64,000 bases of DNA from Paenibacillus polymyxa (GTDB lineage: Bacteria; Bacillota; Bacilli; Paenibacillales; Paenibacillaceae), in NCBI RefSeq assembly GCF_018614975.1, contig NZ_JAGGNR010000012.1, positions 310,001 to 374,000 on the forward strand. The letters run 5' to 3'. Under the pieces are notes generated by a model that saw only the letters and a list, made by a program, of their open reading frames with translations, was not told where the DNA came from and did no database searches. The translations under genes were made by a program, and so were the position numbers. Below, in pieces: positions 53,422 to 63,054 of this stretch; position 1 is the stretch's first letter, and each line of letters opens with the position of its first letter.

Positions 53422-54717
53422 ATGAACAAGATATTGGCCTGGAATATTGGAAAGTGGAAAAAAAGATGTCTGCACGTGCTGGCCATGGGCCGTACGTTGT
53501 TGTTGCTTATGATCATATCTGCCTTGTTTTTTGTCGTACTGGGTCTCGGGGGCATGGCAGAGAAACGTTTGAATAGTTCACCCGTTTCTTCCATGAAAGG
53601 ATTTGCAAGTGCTGTATCAAGCCGCTTTTTCGTCGATATGCTCGGTATGGAGATGCCCCAACTCACCCAGAAGGAACAGACCTCTGCCATATCCGGTGAG
53701 AATCTCACCTCTTTTGTTTTCCAATTACTAACGAATGTAAATCCTCAAGACCCCAAAAGTCTGATTGCTAGAGAAATGCCGGGCATGGGTTCCAACCAAC
53801 CTGTTCTGCTCCGTCCTGGATCTGGTAATGAAAAAGCCGAGGCTCCTGAAGATTATCAGCCCGGTCCCAGTCTTACGGATACGGCTTCTGCGGGTGGAGG
53901 GAAACTCGGTAGTGAGCTGCACGTTCCACCAGGCCAGGACAATACGGATCCACCTGATTCGAGCGAGCCTGGAGATGGAGTAGGTAAAGAAGATCCCCCA
54001 GCGAAGAATGGTGAGAAAGACCATTCAGGCTCACCGACAACAGGTAAAAAGTCAATTCTTATCTATCATTCCCATCCACGGGAAGGCTACAATCCACTGC
54101 TAGGTACAAAAAGTGATAATCCATCATCAGGCAAATCAACAGGTAATGTGTTTCAAGTGGGAACCTACCTCTCAGACAGTTTGGAGAAGCTGGGAATTGG
54201 CGTAGAGCACGCCAAGGATGATTATCCCACCAAAGTAAAGGACTATAACTGGAACTATTCTTATAAATACTCCCGTCAAACGGTAAAAGCGGCACTTGCT
54301 CAAAATGATGATCTGACGTACCTCATCGACATTCATCGCGATTCACAGCGTCATGGCAAAACAACGACTACCATTAACGACTTGGGTTACGCCAAAGTGT
54401 ATTTCATTATTGGACATGAAAATCCGAATTGGCGGCAGAATGAAGCTTTTGCAGCGAAAATTCATAAGAAACTGGAAGCCAAGTATCCTGGGGTATCCCG
54501 AGGTGTGTGGGGCAAGGATGGCGGAGGAGCCAACAACGGAGAGTATAACCAAACCCTTTCACCCAACAGCATTTTGATCGAGATTGGCGGCATCGACAAC
54601 ACAGGAGCTGAGCTCCAACGGACATCGAAGATTCTCGCCGACATGATTGCCCAAGTGTATTGGGAAGATCAAAAGGTGGATAAAGCCAGTGCCAAAACCT
54701 CGTCGCAGGGTGGATAG
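53422..54717 (+). CDS. spoIIP: stage II sporulation protein P
   Basis: 431 residues from ATG 53422 (AAGGAGACAG upstream). One N-terminal helix (about 22-45), a Pro/Gly/Asp-rich linker, then the amidase/endopeptidase domain: ILIYHSHPREGYNPLLG, LIDIHRDSQRHGKTT, FIIGHENPNWRQNE and SILIEIGGIDNT. It cuts septal peptidoglycan with SpoIID during engulfment. Standard place between gpr and yqxA. Confidence 0.95.
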   Translation: MNKILAWNIGKWKKRCLHVLAMGRTLLLLMIISALFFVVLGLGGMAEKRLNSSPVSSMKGFASAVSSRFFVDMLGMEMPQLTQKEQTSAISGENLTSFVFQLLTNVNPQDPKSLIAREMPGMGSNQPVLLRPGSGNEKAEAPEDYQPGPSLTDTASAGGGKLGSELHVPPGQDNTDPPDSSEPGDGVGKEDPPAKNGEKDHSGSPTTGKKSILIYHSHPREGYNPLLGTKSDNPSSGKSTGNVFQVGTYLSDSLEKLGIGVEHAKDDYPTKVKDYNWNYSYKYSRQTVKAALAQNDDLTYLIDIHRDSQRHGKTTTTINDLGYAKVYFIIGHENPNWRQNEAFAAKIHKKLEAKYPGVSRGVWGKDGGGANNGEYNQTLSPNSILIEIGGIDNTGAELQRTSKILADMIAQVYWEDQKVDKASAKTSSQGG

Positions 54718-54779
54718 GAACCATATATGTAAGTATGTAAGAAGGAAAAATAGTTAGAGAGTGACAGGAGGCAATGCAC

Positions 54780-55139
54780 ATGTCCAGATTCGGTAAAAGA
54801 CTGTTATCCATCGCTGTATTAATGTTGCTGGGTGTTCTGTTTGGAATGCAGCTGGCTGGCAGCAACTTTCATATGGGCAATCCATCAGGAGGCACGTCAA
54901 CCGTGGTGACAACTCAGCCAACTTCATCGGTTACCGAATCTGTTCCGACTGCACCTGTCCAAAAGGAAATCAAAGAACCACCATTTGTACCTGTTCAGTC
55001 ACCAAGCCAAGTGCTTGGGGCAGATCAAAATAAGGCTCCGGTTGATGTGTTGGCAGACAAAACGGCTGGACTATTGCAAAATCTCTCACACAGTGGAATC
55101 AAGTGGGTAGTCTCTCTTTTTAGCGGCGTTGCTGAATAA
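54780..55139 (+). CDS. yqxA: YqxA-like protein (DUF3679)
   Basis: 119 residues from ATG 54780, with AGGAGG 8 bases upstream (ATG 54774 is too close). One N-terminal helix (residues about 7-26) with a short FGMQLAG segment, a Thr/Pro-rich linker, and a C-terminal amphipathic region. Named mainly by position between spoIIP and lepA, where B. subtilis has yqxA. Role unknown. Confidence 0.72.
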   Translation: MSRFGKRLLSIAVLMLLGVLFGMQLAGSNFHMGNPSGGTSTVVTTQPTSSVTESVPTAPVQKEIKEPPFVPVQSPSQVLGADQNKAPVDVLADKTAGLLQNLSHSGIKWVVSLFSGVAE

Positions 55140-55218
55140 AATACCATGATTTAAAGGTACAATATAACCTCTGGGAGTGCATGATGACACTTTATTATAA
55201 AGTTGAGACATCACGGGA

Positions 55219-55247
55219 TTGATGCTCTGTGCTTCAACTGTTATAAT
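55219..55247 (+). promoter_or_regulatory. sigma-A promoter of lepA
   Basis: TTGATG (55219-55224), 17-base spacer, TATAAT (55242-55247). It lies about 40 bases before the lepA ATG. Confidence 0.75.
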
Positions 55248-55284
55248 GAAGTGATTGACACTAGGCTGTTTCTGGGGGTAAGGA

Positions 55285-57099
55285 ATGACTGACATTCGGG
55301 CAAGACAACGTAAAATTCGTAACTTTTCTATTATTGCACATATAGATCACGGCAAATCAACACTTGCGGACCGGATCTTGGAGCACACAGGTGCGCTCAC
55401 GTCACGTGAAATGCAGGAACAGGTTCTGGATAAAATGGACCTTGAACGCGAACGTGGAATAACGATCAAGCTACAAGCAGTAGCCTTGACTTACAAAGCG
55501 GATGACGGGGAAGAGTATTTATTGAATCTGATTGATACACCGGGACACGTAGACTTCACGTATGAAGTATCACGCAGTCTTGCTGCATGTGAAGGTGCTC
55601 TGCTGGTTGTGGATGCAGCTCAGGGAATTGAAGCCCAAACACTTGCGAACGTGTATCTGGCATTGGATAACAACCTTGAAATTTTACCAGTTATCAACAA
55701 AATTGACCTTCCGAGCGCTGATCCTGAACGGGTGAAGCAGGAAGTGGAAGATGTTATTGGTTTGGACACAAGTAATGCGGTTTTGGCTTCGGCCAAATCA
55801 GGAATCGGAATCAAAGAAATTTTGGAGCAAGTGGTGAAAAGTGTTCCGGCACCGACTGGTGATCCTGAGCAGCCTTTGAAAGCGCTGATTTTTGACTCGC
55901 ACTACGACCCGTACAAAGGTGTAATCGTATATGTGCGTGTTGTTGACGGCAAAATCAAATCCGGTTCCAAAATTAAAATGATGGCAACGGGTAAATCATT
56001 TGAAGTCATTGAAGTTGGAGCGTTCAAACCTCGCATGACCATCGTGGATGAGCTGAACGTGGGTGATGTTGGATTTATCGTTGCAGGTATCCGGCATGTT
56101 GGTGATACACAAGTCGGGGATACGGTAACGGATGCCAAAAATCCAACACCGGAACCTTTGCCGGGTTACCGTAAAATTAACCCAATGGTATACTGCGGTC
56201 TCTATCCGATTGAAACATCGGACTATGTTGACCTGCGTGAAGCACTTGAGAAATTGCAGTTGAACGATGCGTCTCTGAGTTTTGAACCGGAAACATCCAG
56301 TGCACTCGGTTTTGGATTCCGTTGTGGATTCCTTGGACTGCTTCACATGGACGTGATCCAGGAGCGGATCGAGCGGGAGTTTAACATTCCGTTGATCACA
56401 ACGGCACCAAGTGTAATTTATCACGTCACCTTAACAAATGGTGAAGTGATGAAAATCGACAACCCATCCAACTATCCTGAGGTGGGACGGATTGATTACG
56501 TCGAGGAACCATACGTCAAGGCAGATATTATCGTACCGAATGATTATGTAGGTACTATTATGGAGCTGTGTCAGACTAAACGCGGTGAATATGTAAATAT
56601 GGAATATCTGGACACAACCCGGGTTACCATTACCTATGAGATTCCGTTGTCCGAGATTGTATATGACTTCTTCGACCAGTTGAAATCCGGTACCAAAGGA
56701 TATGCATCCCTGGATTATGAGCTGTCAGGTTACCGTCAGTCCAATCTGGCAAAAATGGATATTGTACTCAATGGCGAACAAGTGGATGCTCTGTCCTTCA
56801 TCGTTCACCGTGACCGTGCCTATAACCGCGGACGCATTGTCTGTGAGAAACTGCGCGAGCTGATTCCACGGCAAATGTTCGAGGTGCCAATTCAGGCATC
56901 TGTAGGTACCAAGGTTGTTGCTCGTGAGACGGTAAAAGCAATGCGTAAAAACGTACTTGCCAAGTGTTATGGTGGTGACATCTCGCGGAAACGGAAACTG
57001 CTTGAGAAGCAGAAGGAAGGTAAGAAGCGGATGAAGCAGGTTGGTAACGTTGAGGTGCCACAAGAGGCGTTCATGGCGGTACTGAAAATTGATGACTAA
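55285..57099 (+). CDS. lepA: elongation factor 4 (LepA)
   Basis: 604 residues. GTPase motifs: [37 protein letters not shown]; then EF-G-like domains and the unique C-terminal domain with [21 protein letters not shown]. Acts on ribosomes, back-translocating or helping biogenesis. GGGGGTAAGG upstream. Confidence 0.97.
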   Translation: MTDIRARQRKIRNFSIIAHIDHGKSTLADRILEHTGALTSREMQEQVLDKMDLERERGITIKLQAVALTYKADDGEEYLLNLIDTPGHVDFTYEVSRSLAACEGALLVVDAAQGIEAQTLANVYLALDNNLEILPVINKIDLPSADPERVKQEVEDVIGLDTSNAVLASAKSGIGIKEILEQVVKSVPAPTGDPEQPLKALIFDSHYDPYKGVIVYVRVVDGKIKSGSKIKMMATGKSFEVIEVGAFKPRMTIVDELNVGDVGFIVAGIRHVGDTQVGDTVTDAKNPTPEPLPGYRKINPMVYCGLYPIETSDYVDLREALEKLQLNDASLSFEPETSSALGFGFRCGFLGLLHMDVIQERIEREFNIPLITTAPSVIYHVTLTNGEVMKIDNPSNYPEVGRIDYVEEPYVKADIIVPNDYVGTIMELCQTKRGEYVNMEYLDTTRVTITYEIPLSEIVYDFFDQLKSGTKGYASLDYELSGYRQSNLAKMDIVLNGEQVDALSFIVHRDRAYNRGRIVCEKLRELIPRQMFEVPIQASVGTKVVARETVKAMRKNVLAKCYGGDISRKRKLLEKQKEGKKRMKQVGNVEVPQEAFMAVLKIDD

Positions 57100-57100
57100 T

Positions 57101-57147
57101 AATTCAATTTCGGGTACATCACAGAGTGTGTGTATCGAAATTGAATT
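57101..57147. other. inverted repeat after lepA
   Basis: AATTCAATTTCG (57101-57112) pairs perfectly with CGAAATTGAATT (57136-57147). A second, ACGTTTGC/GCAAACGT, follows at 57153-57170. The GGGTACAtCACA element (57112-57122) recurs as GGGTACAaCACA (57171-57182). None has a T-run. Confidence 0.65.
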
Positions 57148-57203
57148 GTAGGACGTTTGCTTGCAAACGTGGGTACAACACAAATTATTAAATAACTAAG
57201 CTG

Positions 57204-57232
57204 AAAGGGAAGCCGGATGGCTTTCCTTTTTT
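57204..57232 (+). terminator. terminator between lepA and hemW
   Basis: AAAGGGAAGCC (57204-57214) with GGCTTTCCTTT (57219-57229), one G-T pair, then T residues. An ATG at 57217 lies in its loop, so the hemW start is placed downstream. Confidence 0.78.
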
Positions 57233-57252
57233 CAAATAGAGGGGGACTTGCC

Positions 57253-58437
57253 ATGACATTGGCAGCACACAGCCGGAAGACAGGTGCGCCCCAAGCGGTG
57301 TATCTTCACATTCCCTTTTGCACGAATAAATGTTTTTATTGCGACTTTAACTCCTACGTTCTGAAAGATCAGCCCGTGATGCAATATCTCGAAGCGCTGG
57401 AACGGGAGATGGAACATACCGTTAAGGCCAATCCACCGGGTGAGATTAAGACCATATTTGTAGGTGGTGGTACGCCAACAGCTCTGAAACCGGATGAGAT
57501 GGCGGTATTTCTTCGTTCCGTGAAGACGTATTTCCCAAATTGGGCCGACGATATTGAATTTTCGATGGAAGCCAACCCGGGAACCACGGATGCGGAGAAA
57601 CTCGCTGCGATGAAAGAGGGCGGGGTTAACCGTGTTAGTTTTGGCGTGCAGGCTTTTCAGAATGATCTGCTGACAGGCATTGGGCGTATTCATAATACGG
57701 ATGATGTATATCGCAGTTTGGAGAATGCTCGAAAAGCGGGACTGAATAACCTGTCAATTGACCTGATGTTTGGGTTGCCGAACCAGACTGTTGAAATGTT
57801 GAATGAGAGTATCGACAAAGCGCTGGAACTGGATCTGCCGCATTACTCCATCTACAGTCTGAAAGTGGAAGAAAATACACTTTTCCATACACTGTATCAG
57901 AAGAACCAGTTGCCACTTCCTCATGAAGATGATGAGCTGGAGATGTATCTTCTATTAATGAGACGTATGAAAGAAGCAGGCTATGGACAATACGAGATCA
58001 GTAACTTTGCCAAGCCGGGCTTTGAGAGTCGTCACAATATTACCTACTGGCGTAATGAGGACTACTATGGTCTGGGTGCAGGTGCGCATGGATATGTGGG
58101 CCGCGAACGGCATATGAATATTAAAGGTATAAATCCTTATGTTGAAGCTTCACGAGCAGGACTGCCTCGTCTGGATCATTTCGAGATTGCTCGCCCGGAG
58201 GCGATGGAAGATTATCTGATGGTTGGACTCAGAATGTTGGAGGGGGCTTCGGCCTCGCGGTTTAGCGAACAGTTCGGAGAGTCCATGGAAGAAGTGTTTG
58301 CGAAGCCTTTGGGTAAAATGTTGAACGCAGGGTTGCTTGAGCGGACGGCAGACGGCTTCCGACTGAGCGAGCAGGGTATCCTGTTCGGAAATGACGTTTT
58401 TGCGGAGTTTATCGGGTCCATATCGCTGAATTCATAG
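57253..58437 (+). CDS. hemW: HemW, radical SAM heme chaperone
   Basis: 394 residues from ATG 57253 (GAGGGGGA upstream). Radical SAM site HIPFCTNKCFYCDFNSY (three Cys), GGGTPTAL, and the C-terminal HemN-like part (EMYLLLMRRMKEAGYGQYEISNF; NITYWRNEDYYGLGAGAHGY). HemW binds heme and transfers it to apoproteins; older annotations call it coproporphyrinogen oxidase. Standard order lepA-hemW-hrcA. Confidence 0.95.
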   Translation: MTLAAHSRKTGAPQAVYLHIPFCTNKCFYCDFNSYVLKDQPVMQYLEALEREMEHTVKANPPGEIKTIFVGGGTPTALKPDEMAVFLRSVKTYFPNWADDIEFSMEANPGTTDAEKLAAMKEGGVNRVSFGVQAFQNDLLTGIGRIHNTDDVYRSLENARKAGLNNLSIDLMFGLPNQTVEMLNESIDKALELDLPHYSIYSLKVEENTLFHTLYQKNQLPLPHEDDELEMYLLLMRRMKEAGYGQYEISNFAKPGFESRHNITYWRNEDYYGLGAGAHGYVGRERHMNIKGINPYVEASRAGLPRLDHFEIARPEAMEDYLMVGLRMLEGASASRFSEQFGESMEEVFAKPLGKMLNAGLLERTADGFRLSEQGILFGNDVFAEFIGSISLNS

Positions 58438-58555
58438 CTTGAAATTCTATACGCTCTGTTGTATATTTATTCATATTGATTTTACAGGGCGTGTTAATTT
58501 AACAACTACGAAGTCAGCTTTCCTCTGGAAAGCTTGGTAATAGGAGGAGAGCAGG

Positions 58556-59026
58556 ATGTCGGTAATATGCAGAAAAGCCGTGCCGGAAGATGTTGAACCA
58601 CTGTATGAAATGATTAAGGGCTATGCAGAACGTGGGATCATGCTTCCGCGATCACGGGAAATACTGCACCGACAGCTGGAGCACTTTGTTGTAGCCGAAG
58701 TTGATGGTGAAGTGGTGGGTTGCGGATCGCTTTGTCGTCTGGGGAATGATTTGGTGGAAGTCAGATCACTCGGTATCTCGGAAGGGCATAAAGGGCTAGG
58801 TATTGGCTCCCGATTGCTGGACCGGCTGGTAGAAGAAGCGGAGAAACAACAGATTCCCAAGGTTATGGCGTTAACCTATGAAGTGTCCTTCTTTCTCAAA
58901 AACGGATTTGCCGTGGTGGAAAAAGAGATTTTCCCCGAGAAAGTATGGACCGACTGTGTTCATTGCAGCAAGCAGGATTGTTGTGATGAGATCGCGGTGT
59001 TGAAAGAGCTTAACGTATCAGCCTAA
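58556..59026 (+). CDS. GNAT N-acetyltransferase (ArgA-like)
   Basis: 156 residues. Acetyl-CoA loop SLGISEGHKGLGIGSRLLDRL, and a C-terminal VWTDCVHCSKQDCCDE cluster found in short ArgA-like acetyltransferases. It may acetylate glutamate for arginine synthesis. AGGAGGAG upstream. Not part of the usual hemW-hrcA order in B. subtilis. Confidence 0.83.
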   Translation: MSVICRKAVPEDVEPLYEMIKGYAERGIMLPRSREILHRQLEHFVVAEVDGEVVGCGSLCRLGNDLVEVRSLGISEGHKGLGIGSRLLDRLVEEAEKQQIPKVMALTYEVSFFLKNGFAVVEKEIFPEKVWTDCVHCSKQDCCDEIAVLKELNVSA

Positions 59027-59035
59027 CAACTGAAT

Positions 59036-59088
59036 GGATTGCATGGAACGAGCCGAGTCAGCCTCTGCCCTACATGCAGTCCTTTTTT
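59036..59088 (+). terminator. terminator after the GNAT gene
   Basis: GGATTGCATG (59036-59045) with CATGCAGTCC (59073-59082), one G-T pair, then TTTTTT. The loop is long (27 bases). Confidence 0.65.
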
Positions 59089-59173
59089 ACTTCAAAGTAT
59101 GTTCCAGAAAGTTGTTAGGACTCGTAGACATTGGTCTATACTATAAATAGATGAGCCCACTCATCAAACTCAC

Positions 59174-59203
59174 TTGACAATGTTCACGTCAGTTTGGTAT
59201 TTT
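59174..59203 (+). promoter_or_regulatory. sigma-A promoter of hrcA-dnaK
   Basis: TTGACA (59174-59179), 18 bases, TATTTT (59198-59203), just before the CIRCE element. Confidence 0.75.
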
Positions 59204-59214
59204 TGTATTACCGC

Positions 59215-59241
59215 TTAGCACTCATCTAACCGGAGTGCTAA
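59215..59241 (+). promoter_or_regulatory. CIRCE operator
   Basis: TTAGCACTC-N9-GAGTGCTAA, a perfect copy of the HrcA binding site. It lies between the promoter and the hrcA start, so HrcA with GroEL as partner represses its own heat-shock operon. Confidence 0.97.
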
Positions 59242-59281
59242 CGATATGGGACAGTACAGTCAGAAGGAGGGAATACTCACC

Positions 59282-60313
59282 ATGTTAACAGAGCGTCAAC
59301 GAATGATTCTGAACGCTATAGTGGATGACTATATCCGTTCAGCTGAGCCCGTAGGGTCCCGGAGCATTTCCAAAAGGGGAGATGTTGGATACAGTCCGGC
59401 GACGATCCGTAATGAAATGGCGGACCTTGAAGATATGGGTTTTCTGGAACAGCCGCATACATCGGCAGGACGCATTCCATCCCATAAAGGATATCGATAT
59501 TATGTCGATCATTTGGTTCCCTGGAATCAGGTGGAGCCTCAGGAGTTGGATGATCTGAAGTCGTTCTTCGCTGAAAAACTGAACGTCATGGAACAAGTTA
59601 TTCAGCATGCATCCAATATTTTGTCACATATGACGAATTATACTTCGATCCTGCTCGGACCTGAAGTATTCCATACTTCCCTTCGTCACTTCCAATTGCT
59701 TCCGCTGAACGAGAGTGAAGCTGTGGCAATCATCGTGACCAATACAGGTCAGGTGGAGAACAAGACAGTCCAGATTCCACCTGAAATCTCGGTAGCCGAG
59801 ATGGAAAATGTGGTTGGCTTGTTAAATACCAAACTTGTGGGCGTACCCATCTACAAATTAAAATCCCGTCTTTATACCGAACTTGGGCAAGAGATGGAAC
59901 GGCATATTACACGTTATGAGGAAGTTATGCAGGTGCTGAACAGTGCCTTTGACAACGAACATGACAATCGTCTGTTCCTCAGTGGTGCCACCAACATGTT
60001 GACTCAACCGGAGTTTAAAGATATCGAAAAGGTAAAAGATATTCTTGATCTGCTTGAAGAGACACCAACACTCATGAAATTGATGATGCCCGTGCCGGGT
60101 GGATCTGGTATTCAGGTGCGAATAGGCACCGAGAATGATCATGAAGCCTTTGCTAACTGCAGCCTCATCACAGCATCTTATTCATTGGATGGCGAGGCTT
60201 TGGGTTCGATCGGTATTCTGGGACCCACGCGGATGGATTACGCACGTGTCATTCATATTCTAAATATACTATCCCGTGACTTGACGGCGATGCTGACACA
60301 TCGTTTCAAATAA
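59282..60313 (+). CDS. hrcA: heat-inducible transcription repressor HrcA
   Basis: 343 residues from ATG 59282, with GAAGGAGGG upstream (longer frame to 59246 overlaps the CIRCE side). N-terminal winged helix: LTERQRMILNAIVDDYIRS, GDVGYSPATIRNEMADLE, then the GAF-like and insertion domains. Represses hrcA-grpE-dnaK-dnaJ and groE via CIRCE. Confidence 0.96.
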   Translation: MLTERQRMILNAIVDDYIRSAEPVGSRSISKRGDVGYSPATIRNEMADLEDMGFLEQPHTSAGRIPSHKGYRYYVDHLVPWNQVEPQELDDLKSFFAEKLNVMEQVIQHASNILSHMTNYTSILLGPEVFHTSLRHFQLLPLNESEAVAIIVTNTGQVENKTVQIPPEISVAEMENVVGLLNTKLVGVPIYKLKSRLYTELGQEMERHITRYEEVMQVLNSAFDNEHDNRLFLSGATNMLTQPEFKDIEKVKDILDLLEETPTLMKLMMPVPGGSGIQVRIGTENDHEAFANCSLITASYSLDGEALGSIGILGPTRMDYARVIHILNILSRDLTAMLTHRFK

Positions 60314-60357
60314 GATTCGGGAATGAACCATTTCATTCGTATAAGGAGGTGAACATC

Positions 60358-60921
60358 TTGAAAGAGGAGCAATCATTTACAGAAGAACAAGAGGTAACAG
60401 CGGCTGAGCAGGAGCCTATTAATGAAGCTGGCGCTGCAGAAGCACAAGCTGAGGAGATCGCTGATCAGGAGCAGGATGAGCTTGCGCGTCTGAAGGCAGA
60501 AGCTGAGGAGCAACAGCAGCGTTATGTCCGTGCACAGGCTGATTTTGATAATTTCCGTCGTCGTACGCAGAAGGAAAAAGAAGAATTGGCTAAATACGCT
60601 TCGATGAAGCTGGTCACCGAACTGGTACCGGTTATTGATAACTTCGAGCGCGCCATGGCTACTGTACCGGAAGGAGCAGAGGTCGAATCTTTCTCCAAGG
60701 GCATCCAAATGATTTTCCGTCAATTGGAAACGGTGATGAATAACGAAGGTCTGACGGCTATGGAATCGGTAGGACAACCGTTTAATCCTGAATTCCACCA
60801 AGCCATTATGCAAGTGGAGAGCGACGAGTACGAAGAAGGTATCGTTGTTGAGGAAGTCCAAAAAGGCTACATGCTGAAAGATAAAGTGCTTCGTCCAGCT
60901 ATGGTTAAAGTCAGCTCATAA
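60358..60921 (+). CDS. grpE: nucleotide exchange factor GrpE
   Basis: 187 residues. TTG start at 60358 with AAGGAGG at 60343-60349; a GTG at 60349 overlaps that site. Long N-terminal acidic coiled-coil (about 1-65), then RYVRAQADFDNFRRRTQKEKEE and the C-terminal beta part with VEEVQKGYMLKDKVLRPAMVKVS. Releases ADP from DnaK. Confidence 0.96.
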   Translation: MKEEQSFTEEQEVTAAEQEPINEAGAAEAQAEEIADQEQDELARLKAEAEEQQQRYVRAQADFDNFRRRTQKEKEELAKYASMKLVTELVPVIDNFERAMATVPEGAEVESFSKGIQMIFRQLETVMNNEGLTAMESVGQPFNPEFHQAIMQVESDEYEEGIVVEEVQKGYMLKDKVLRPAMVKVSS

Positions 60922-61080
60922 TTTCCCAATAGGAAGGGATCAGTCGGCACCGTGGTTGAACAATGTGGGCGAAGTTTAATATAAAGGTTTGTACACATAG
61001 AGCACGATTAGCAACATGAACATCCAAATAAGGGTCATACCTGACCATTCATTTTAAATTGTCGAGGAGGAAATATTTCC

Positions 61081-62925
61081 ATGAGCAAAGTAATCGGTAT
61101 TGACTTAGGAACAACAAACTCATGCGTAGCGGTAATGGAAGGCGGCGAGGCTGTCGTAATTCCAAATCCGGAGGGCGCACGTACAACCCCATCCGTAGTA
61201 GGTTTCAAAAAAGATGGAGAGCGTGTTGTTGGTGAAACAGCAAAACGTCAAGCAATCACGAACCCGGATCGTACGATTATCTCAATCAAACGTCATATGG
61301 GTACTTCCCATAAAGAAACAATCGATAGCAAAGATTACTCCCCACAAGAGATCTCTGCAATCATCCTGCAAAAATTGAAATCCGATGCTGAAGCATATCT
61401 GGGTCAAACGGTAACTCAAGCCGTTATCACAGTGCCTGCTTATTTCAATGACAGTCAGCGTCAAGCGACTAAAGATGCAGGTAAAATTGCTGGTCTGGAA
61501 GTTCTGCGTATCGTCAACGAGCCAACAGCAGCAGCCCTGGCATATGGTATGGAGAAATCCGAAGACCAAACGATTCTCGTATATGACCTCGGTGGCGGTA
61601 CGTTCGACGTATCCATTCTTGAACTGGGTGACGGCTTCTTCGAAGTTAAAGCAACTAGCGGGGACAACCAACTAGGCGGGGATGACTTTGACCAAGTAAT
61701 CATCGATTATCTCGTAAGTGAATTCAAAAAAGATCAGGGCATTGACTTGAGTAAAGATAAAGCAGCGGTTCAACGTTTGAAAGATGCAGCAGAAAAAGCG
61801 AAAAAAGAACTTTCCGGTGTATTGACTACAACGATCTCCCTGCCGTTCATCACCGTTGCTGATGGCGTTCCTCAGCATTTGGAGCTGAACCTGAGCCGTG
61901 CGAAATTTGAAGAAATCTCTGCAGGTCTGGTTGAGCGTACGCTCGAACCAACTCGTCGTGCATTGAGCGATGCGGGGATGACGGCTAACGATATCGACAA
62001 GATCGTATTGGTTGGTGGTTCCACACGTATTCCTGCAGTACAAGAAGCAATCAAAAAACTGACGGGTAAAGAGCCACACAAAGGCGTTAACCCGGATGAA
62101 GTTGTAGCTTTGGGTGCTGCTGTACAAGCGGGCGTACTGACAGGTGATGTGAAAGACGTTGTATTGCTCGACGTAACTCCATTGTCCCTGGGTATCGAAA
62201 CAGCGGGTGGCGTATTCACCAAAATGATCGAGCGTAACACAACGATCCCTACAAGCAAATCTCAAGTATTCTCAACTTATGCAGACAATCAACCAAGCGT
62301 TGAGATTCATGTTCTGCAAGGTGAGCGTGAGATGGCAGCGGGTAACAAATCGCTTGGACGTTTCATGCTCGGAGATATTCCACCAGCTCCACGTGGTGTT
62401 CCACAGATCGAAGTTAGCTTCGATATTGATGCCAACGGTATCGTTAACGTATCTGCAACAGATAAAGGTACTAACAAAACTCAAAAAATCACAATCACTT
62501 CTTCCAGCGGTTTGAGTGATGCTGAAGTTGAGCAAATGATGAAAGATGCTGAGCTGCACGCTGAAGAAGATAAAAAACGCAGAGAACTCGTTGAAGCGAA
62601 AAACAGTGCAGATCAATTGATCTACTCTGTTGACAAAACGATCAAAGATCTTGGCGAAAAAGCAGATGCTGGCGAAGTTGAAAAAGCGAATGCTGCCAAA
62701 GAAAAACTGCAAGGCGTTCTGGCTTCCGACAACCTGGAAGATATCAAAGCGGCTACAGAAGAACTGACAGAGATCGTTCAACAACTGTCTGTTAAACTGT
62801 ATGAGCAAGCACAGGCACAAGAGCAAGAAGCACAAGGTGCTGAAGAGCAACAAGGTTCTGCTAAACGTGACAACGTCGTAGACGCTGATTACGAAGTTGT
62901 GGATGAAGATAAAAAACAAAACTAA
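61081..62925 (+). CDS. dnaK: molecular chaperone DnaK
   Basis: 614 residues. [31 protein letters not shown] and ILVGG-like [13 protein letters not shown] mark the ATPase domain (to about 360); the peptide-binding domain and helical lid follow, ending [22 protein letters not shown] upstream. Hsp70 system of the cell with GrpE and DnaJ. Confidence 0.98.
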   Translation: MSKVIGIDLGTTNSCVAVMEGGEAVVIPNPEGARTTPSVVGFKKDGERVVGETAKRQAITNPDRTIISIKRHMGTSHKETIDSKDYSPQEISAIILQKLKSDAEAYLGQTVTQAVITVPAYFNDSQRQATKDAGKIAGLEVLRIVNEPTAAALAYGMEKSEDQTILVYDLGGGTFDVSILELGDGFFEVKATSGDNQLGGDDFDQVIIDYLVSEFKKDQGIDLSKDKAAVQRLKDAAEKAKKELSGVLTTTISLPFITVADGVPQHLELNLSRAKFEEISAGLVERTLEPTRRALSDAGMTANDIDKIVLVGGSTRIPAVQEAIKKLTGKEPHKGVNPDEVVALGAAVQAGVLTGDVKDVVLLDVTPLSLGIETAGGVFTKMIERNTTIPTSKSQVFSTYADNQPSVEIHVLQGEREMAAGNKSLGRFMLGDIPPAPRGVPQIEVSFDIDANGIVNVSATDKGTNKTQKITITSSSGLSDAEVEQMMKDAELHAEEDKKRRELVEAKNSADQLIYSVDKTIKDLGEKADAGEVEKANAAKEKLQGVLASDNLEDIKAATEELTEIVQQLSVKLYEQAQAQEQEAQGAEEQQGSAKRDNVVDADYEVVDEDKKQN

Positions 62926-62969
62926 TTCGTAGTTCTACGCGAATTAAACATCGGTGACGTTCGAATTAG

Positions 62970-63013
62970 AGGGAAAGTCATAGCCGGGGCTCCCGCGCTT
63001 TGGCTTTCCTTTT
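62970..63013 (+). terminator. attenuating hairpin between dnaK and dnaJ
   Basis: GGAAAGTC (62972-62979) with GGCTTTCC (63002-63009), one G-T pair, an inner AGC..GCT stem, then TTTT. It should lower dnaJ message relative to dnaK. Confidence 0.55.
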
Positions 63014-63054
63014 GTCACGATGTGCGATATGGTGAATGATATGGGGGTGGAAGA

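Noticed and set aside
61672..62919. Two open frames on the minus strand opposite dnaK
   Set aside because: Shadows of dnaK codon usage; no start signals and no known domain.
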